NCBI GenBank assembly: GCA_028671895.1
Contig: JAPMAC010000234.1
Coordinates: forward strand, 248,001 to 312,000
Origin: Oenanthe sinensis
Taxonomy: Eukaryota; Streptophyta; Magnoliopsida; Apiales; Apiaceae
Length of the DNA stretch: 64,000 nt
Direction of reading: 5' to 3'
Part shown: positions 58,093-64,000 of the stretch, one piece after another
Layout: the number at the start of each line of letters is the position of its first letter
Position numbering within the stretch: the stretch's first letter is position 1
Notes under the pieces: generated by a model
What the model was told of the DNA's origin: nothing
Databases searched by the model: none
Seen by the model: the letters and a program-made list of their open reading frames with translations, nothing else
Program-made: the position numbers and the translations under genes

Positions 58093-60021
58093 TGTTGGAG
58101 ATTATGAAGCTGTATAAATAGTAATCGAGTTAACTCAACACTAGAACAGGACAAGTAAATAATACTATGACTACACAGAAATCAGGAAGAATTGAAGACA
58201 GGGCAGATACAGTGAATCAAGACATTGGAAGAAGTTTTGGAGTCTACTACAGGTCACTGAAAGAAGTTCATTTATATGTTCATGCCTCAGTGGAGAATAA
58301 TGTTTAAAGACTTTCAGGGTTTCAAAAGTGTTGAAGATTCAGTATAGCAGTGCCACTAAAAGATTTCAGTGTAACAGCATTGATTGAAGATAGACAGTGT
58401 TTGAAGCATAAGAATCTAGAAAGGTGAAGACAAAGTTTACAGAAGACAGCTACAGTCTTGAAGTTATACTCACTGACAATCAGTGAAGATTAGAGAATGA
58501 AGTATTCAAGATTGTGGTAGTAATGAAGACATTGTCGAAGTGCCAGAAAAGATTCCAGTGAAATTACAGTATCTATCAACAGTCAGTGTTCGAAGCAATG
58601 CAACAGTCCAAGGTTAATCAGCTGAAATAGAAAAGAAATCAAGGGAATTTAATTCAGTGTTAGTCGTTTGTGAACCAGACCAGTGCACTAAGCGTCAACA
58701 CAACAAGAAGAGAATTACCTTGATGTATCAGAAGAAAATCAGTTGATCAAGCCAGAAGAGTGAAAATCAAGTGGTAAATACTTCAAACATTTCAAGAAAT
58801 TGGTTAAGGCAAGTATTACTATACTGAGTGGCTCCTGCACACTGCAAGCACTCTAGAGGCGCCACTCAACTCTCAGGCGCCACTGAATATTTTCTAAGTA
58901 CTGAGTGGCTCCTGCACACTGCAAGCACTCTAGAGGCGCCACTCAACTCTCAGGCGCAACTGAATATTTTCTAAGTACTGAGTGGCTCCTGCACACTGCA
59001 AGCACTCTAGAGGCGCCACTCAACTCTCAGGCGCAACTGAATATTTTTTAAGTACTGAGTGGCTCCTGCACACTGCAAGCACTCTAGAGGCGCCACTCAA
59101 CTCTCAGGCGCAACTGAATATTTTCTAAGTACTGAGTGGCTCCTGCACACTGCAAGCACTCTAGAGGCGCCACTCAACTCTCAGGCGCAACTGAATATTT
59201 TCTAAGTACTGAGTGGCTCATGCACACTGCAAGCACTGTAGAGGCGCCACTCAACTCTCAGGCGCAAATGAATATTTTCTAAGTACTGAGTGGCTCCTGC
59301 ACACTGCAAGCACTCTAGAGGCGCCACTCAACTCTCAGGCGCAACTGAATATTTTCTAAGTACTGAGTGGCTCCTGTACACTGCACTCACTCTACAAGCG
59401 CAACAAAGGACTTAGCATTGTGAAGCAAATCAATTTTTTAATTGATTGTAAAGTCTACACAAATAAAAAGAGGTCAGCCACTCATTCAAGGGGTCGTCTT
59501 CTTCAACACAAATAATATGTAGAGAGCTACTGCCATGGCCGGGGCAAGAAGAAATAATTTATACACACCTATACCTTGCTCCCGGTCAGATATTAGGACC
59601 CGGTTCTTTAACGAAAAATGCTCAGGGCTCCTAGATATCACTCCCTACGGACTCAGTTTTTCCTTGTACTAATTTAGATATATTTGTATATGAACTGAGC
59701 CTTATATTTTTGTGTTAGTAGCAAAGAATTAATTTATTCTTTGGAAGCCAGTTAATTTTAACTGGGTGTAGCAAAACCCTCTGGGATTAATACGAGAGTA
59801 ATATTCCCAGAAACTTGTCTCCATAATTTACCTGCTAATTTTCTTGAACTTAATTGATTTATCCGGTCACACAGAAAATTAGTAGGCAGCTCACCTAAAC
59901 ACTACAAATGGCCAAACCCACTCTGAAGCAATAATTTATTTATCCGCAAATTCCGAAAAGAATTTAAATTATTGTTAGTATCGTATTCAACCCCCCTTCT
60001 ACGATACTTCGGGACCTAACA
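58093..60021 (+). repeat. Element D 5' LTR, 1929 bp
   Basis: It starts TGTTGGAGATTATGAAGC and ends with CAACCCCCCTTCTACGATAC, then TTCGGGACCTAACA. It is longer than the other LTRs because of the 77-bp array at 58823-59405. The motif TGTGAACCAGACCAGTGCA near 58668 is shared with the C LTR near 21830. Confidence 0.85.
58823..59405 (+). repeat. 77-bp tandem array in the D LTR, 7 full units plus a partial one
   Basis: Units start at 58823, 58900, 58977, 59054, 59131, 59208 and 59285, and an incomplete eighth starts at 59362. The unit begins ACTGAGTGGCTCCTGCACAC and contains two inverted words, GAGTGGCTCC and AGGCGCCACTC. Copies differ at only a few bases: unit 1 has GCGCCACTG where the others have GCGCAACTG, and unit 6 carries CTCATGCAC and CTGTAGAGG. 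Confidence 0.95.
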
Positions 60022-60023
60022 AT

Positions 60024-60035
60024 TGGTATCAGAGC
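60024..60035 (+). other. Element D primer binding site
   Basis: TGGTATCAGAGC lies two bases after the LTR end and is complementary to initiator tRNA-Met. Confidence 0.85.
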
Positions 60036-60119
60036 AGACTGATTGAAGTTACAAATCAAGATCTGTATCTCAGTGAAGCTCGCCGTGCCGAAGCTGTGTT
60101 GACTCGAATGGAGGCCGTG

Positions 60120-60860
60120 TTAAATAAATTTAATTTTAAAACTTTTTAAATAAAATTTATTTTATAAACTTTTATAAAATTTATTTTGTAAACTTTTATT
60201 AGTTTATGTTATAAATTTTAATTAGTTTATTTTATAAATTTTAGATAAAATTTATTTTATAAACTTTTATAAAATTTGGTTAACAAACTTTTGTTAGTTA
60301 ATATTATAAATTTTAATTAGTTTATTTTATAAGTTTTTGATAAAATTTATTTTATAAACTTTTATAAAATTTATTTAACAAACTTTTATTAGTTGATTTT
60401 ATAAATTTTAATTAGTTCACTTTATAAATTTTAAAATAGAATTTATTTGATAAACTTCCATAATATTTATTTTATAAACTTTTATTAGTTTATGATTTAA
60501 ATTTTAATTAGTTTATCTCGTAAATTTTAAATAAAATTTGTTCTGTAAACTCTTATAAAATTTATTCTATAAACTCTTATTAGTTTGATTTATAAATTTT
60601 AATTAGTTTATCTCATGAATTTTAAAATAAAACTTATTTTATAAACTCTTATGAAATTTATCTTATAAACTTTTATTAGTTTGATTTATAAATTTTAATT
60701 AGTTTATTTCATAAATTTTAGATATAAATTTATTTTATGAACTCTTATGAAATTTATTTTATAAACTTTTAATAAGTTTGTGTTATAAATTTTAATTAGT
60801 TTATTTTATAAATTTTAAATACTAAAGTTTATCATTTAAATTTATTAAAACATTATACGG
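60120..60860. repeat. AT-only tandem repeat in the D leader
   Basis: About 740 bases are built from alternating phrases TTATTTTATAAACTTTTA, TTAGTTTATTTTATAAATTT and TAATTAGTTTA, repeated roughly every 20-24 bases with drift. It lies between the PBS and the first gag-like sequence. Confidence 0.8.
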
Positions 60861-60879
60861 CTCATCTTTCAAAGGAAGC

Positions 60880-63800
60880 AGCTAGACGCGGTTATTAATT
60901 CGAGGGTGATCAAGAAGAAGTAGATGAAGATTTTTCCGAGTATTAAAGACAACAAAGATTGACCGAAGATCTGGTTGATTCGAGTTGTATTTTTGGATGA
61001 AAAATCTTGGAGGTTAAAGTAGTGAAAGAGAACAGACTAGACAACCTGGAATCTCCATCAAGCCTTAAAGTTTTTATCAGGGAGATTACTGGAAGTTCGT
61101 GCTAACACTGCAGATCATCTGGTAAACAGGGTTAAAGCCATAGGGAATCTAAGGATACAACCACATTATCTTTAGAGAAACTATTTGTGTGCTGATGGCC
61201 TATGAACTAGAACAAGAGCTGAAGCAGATAATATTTGGTAAAGCAGGTTGTTAGCATATCCACTGTATTTGTGACCCAGGAACCAAATTTGATTGAAGTC
61301 AAGGTTGAGAACCTCTGAACAAATGTGAATTGATCCTAGAAGCTGAATTGAAGATGTTGAAGCTCGAGGTAGTGGTCAAGGTGTTATATGGAAATTTAGC
61401 ACTTTGGAATAACCTGAGAACTGGACGACTAGTCGAGACTGCAGATCAACTGGGAGTTTAGTAACATCAGATTCAGACGGAATCCCAATTCTAAATCTAA
61501 GGTCCATTACCTATAGATTTCATGAAGGAAATTTTCAAGATCAGTTCAAGAGGCGGTTGCAAGACAGGGATGGTTGATTATTTGGCAGACAAGTTTAGGG
61601 TTTGCTACACAGAATGAAGAAGCCTGTACAAGCAAAAGATGACAGAGACTACTCTGGGTTGTAGCAGGAATATCAGGCATTAGTGAGGATGCAGAAAGGG
61701 AATGCATTTGTTGATGAAGTTAAATGCAAGGTTAATTCTATCAGTGATGCATCAAATGGATATCTGGCATCATTGACCAACACTGGAGATGAATCACTAA
61801 GCACTTCAAAGGTACACTTTCTAACTAGTATACTTTTATCTAATTCAAAACTGCATGATTATTAAGTGTTGAAATGTATTATATTCATGATAGCATGTTA
61901 GCATCTTAGGACTTAAATGCTTAATTGATTGCTAAGAATAAGATTGCATGCTAGGATTCATGAGTTTAATTAGTACATTTCATACTTAATTTTATTTACA
62001 GTAAAATGAATATCCAGAATTAGATAGGGTGTTCTAGACGGTTAGGTGTATCCCCAAACATTTGTTGGAACTTGATTTAAATCTTCTGTTATTTAATACC
62101 TCTGCTAATGTTGTGAAAATTGCTAATAGACAAACAGGTCATAGATCATATATTTCATATTTGTTCTTATGAATGACTTGATAAGTGTATGTGGAATTTG
62201 ATATTGCTCATAATGTCTTATTCAAATATTCTGCATATTCTTAAAATTGTTTATGTGCTTATTTTCACATGATTTGCTCCTACTCACATAGTTGCACTTA
62301 AATGTCATTTCATTACATGTATTGTTTGTTAATGATAAAAAGAATAAAAGATGGTAGAATTATCTAAGTAGTCAGTAACATTTGTAGATTCGAGGCTTAA
62401 TCTAAAACTGACTTAGGTAATTAGAGATAGTTAAATATGTTAGACAACGACAGAATGGATTAGAAAGAATTAGTAATTAATTTATTAGTTCTTCTATCCA
62501 TGTGCTTTTAGAAAATTATTGAATATCTGTAAATCTGCTTTATATCTGTTACACTTGTGTAGAATGATTAAAGTAGATAGTACTGAATTTTTTAATATGC
62601 ATAAAATGCCTGAATTGCATAATTCTTATATCTAATGCTTTGAAGCTAAATGTTTACCATGTGCTCTTATTTCCATGCTTGCTTAGTTATTTGAAAATGC
62701 ATATCTCAGGACTTGCATAATCTTAGACGAAGCATGTATAAGAATCACAATAGGGTAAAGACTGCTAGTCCACCTTAAGCTAGGTTGGAATCACTAATCT
62801 CATAGCCTAAAGACTACTTTGTCAAGGCTGCTATGTATGAGAAGTGATCAGTCCAAGATAAGTTTGTGCATGTTAAGGTTGAAGCTGTTGTTACTATTGA
62901 AAATATCTCTAACCCATCTGGACTCAATTAAAATTGAGGACCAAGAAGCTTTATCTTTTGTGATTGCAGAGTATGTTATGAAAGGCAAAAGTTATGTGAC
63001 TCCGTGACATTTAATGTTCAAGGCATATGACTAAGATTAAAGCTCTGACATCTCAAATGATTGAGAAGGCCTCCCCGATGGTAACCTTTGGAGATGACAG
63101 CAAAGGATGTACAAGGGATATGGCTATCATGATTTAAGAACTGTCATCAGTGGAAGCATATTTCTTGTGGAAGGAATTAAGCACTATCTAAAGGGCACTA
63201 GGGAATTCTTCGTCAAGGGTTTTCTGGAGAAGTGTTTGATCTCAAACAAGAAGGTTGGAAGCTTACTCTAATCTGAGTGAGAAAATTTGTTCGTAGCTGA
63301 CATGGAATTTGGATGCAAAGGTGAAGTCAACTTTTCAGTAAAGCTTCATCAATGAAGAGTTAGCTATGGCAAAGGAAGCTCTCTTACTTGTTAGTCAGCA
63401 AGGCAATGGATTCTTTGATTAAGATGAAATTGGTGAGAGGACTGCTTCATATGGAATTCTATCCAGAAGGAAATTTTGAAGTATGTCACATAGGGAAGTC
63501 AATGAAAACATCACACTGAAGAAAAGTCATATGCTTAGTGGTGATTGAAATTGATTACCCTAATTACAAGTTGGTGATGTTCGTGCATTCAACAGACAAA
63601 ATGTCACAAATGGTGATTGATCAAATAAGGAAGATCAAGTTGGAAACAATTGGTAAGCTGTGAGAACTTTGAAGTCAGATATTGGAACTGCATTTCGCGA
63701 GTGAAGTTCTAAATGAAGTCTGCACTGAAAAGGTATTTGGAAGCCGAAGCAATTAACACAGCATGCTGCTTTATTCAACAAGATCGTGAAAAGACATCAT

Positions 63801-64000
63801 TTAAGTTAATGGTCAACCAGAAGCAAACACTGAAGCTCTTTCGTGTGTTTGGAGGGAATTTATTTTTAATGAAGATTTATTTGAGTATCTTGACAAGAAG
63901 TTAAGGCTCATGGAACAATTCTCCTCGGCTACTCAGAAGTGATTAAAAGTCTGAATGTGACGACCAACTACACCAAGCTCCCGTGCATTCAATCAAACGA
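60880..64000 (+). pseudogene. Element D gag-pol, heavily decayed
   Basis: Short gag matches are visible near 61165-61225 (LEKLFV..MAYELEQELKQ, the counterpart of [17 protein letters not shown]) and 61668-61860 (QEYQALVRMQKGNAFV). After an unassigned stretch (about 61870-62990), pol matches start near 63005: HMTK..MVTFGDDSKG (protease), near 63380-63470 the LVRGLLHMEFYPEG counterpart of [14 protein letters not shown], and near 63713-63865 [20 protein letters not shown] (integrase). Stops and frameshifts are frequent. The closest relative here appears to be element C. Confidence 0.7.

Larger units (their letters stand above)
58093..64000 (+). mobile_element. Element D: SIRE-type copia retrotransposon, left part, running off the window
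   Basis: It has a long 5' LTR, PBS, an AT-rich leader and decayed gag-pol up to the window end. The LTR start TGTTGGAG and end CCTAACA are intact, so the insertion itself is clear while the coding part is badly decayed. Confidence 0.82.

Noticed and set aside
58823..59405. Regular direct repeats that could suggest a CRISPR array
   Set aside because: The units are contiguous 77-bp tandem copies without unique spacers and lie inside a plant retrotransposon LTR.

Overview
The window is nuclear DNA of a flowering plant, most likely a eudicot. It is AT-rich, has spliced genes with GT-AG introns, plant-type Ty1/copia retrotransposons of the SIRE/Maximus type, plant MITEs and a tRNA-derived SINE. 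I cannot name the species. It holds one gene island (about 34.7-50.3 kb) between two large blocks of nested retrotransposons.

Left block (about 1.7-33.0 kb). After AT-rich DNA and an inverted LTR-like copy (1678-2270) comes a composite element. Element A has LTRs at 4801-5925 and 31914-33026 and a perfect AATAA target duplication outside them, so everything between lies inside one old SIRE insertion. Its gag, pol and post-pol ORF (here aORF) are broken. A second element's tail (about 10560-10996) and element B (LTR at 10997-12116, gag intact, pol and aORF each with one frameshift) lie in A. Element C (LTR ending at 22706, open gag and pol) follows B. C has no aORF and neither B nor C has a 3' LTR. 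One deletion joining C's post-pol region to A's aORF near 30130 explains all three absences.

Gene island. A PBL2/PBL3-type receptor-like cytoplasmic kinase (34756-38332) is disabled by a one-base deletion and an in-frame TGA. Two divergent MIR395 hairpins follow (39008-39134 on minus, 40181-40262 on plus). Next is an LRR receptor-like pseudokinase whose six exons join into 724 codons (41786-44444). Convergent to it is a RAD6-type ubiquitin-conjugating enzyme, UBC1/UBC2 type, 152 residues in five coding exons (44923-48878, minus), with a 5' UTR intron. The order kinase - LRR pseudokinase - UBC matches what I recall of Arabidopsis At1g14370/14390/14400 and At2g02800/02780/02760.

Right block (about 51.7-64.0 kb). 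Minus-strand SIRE-type LTRs and a decayed aORF (52690-57562) are interrupted by a 1549-bp solo LTR with an AAATG target duplication. A further minus-strand LTR fragment (57563-58092) is cut by plus-strand element D, whose 1929-bp LTR carries a 77-bp tandem array and whose decayed gag-pol runs off the window.

Most interesting pattern. In A/B and in C, two unrelated short motifs (ATCAATTGAT-like, and GATCGAGATC-like) form arrays ahead of the LTR TATA box. The same family-specific motif forms a second array between pol and aORF, again ahead of a TATA-like box. This suggests a second, LTR-like internal promoter for the aORF. In B the same 9-bp motif also recurs inside all three reading frames as S-x-D codons.
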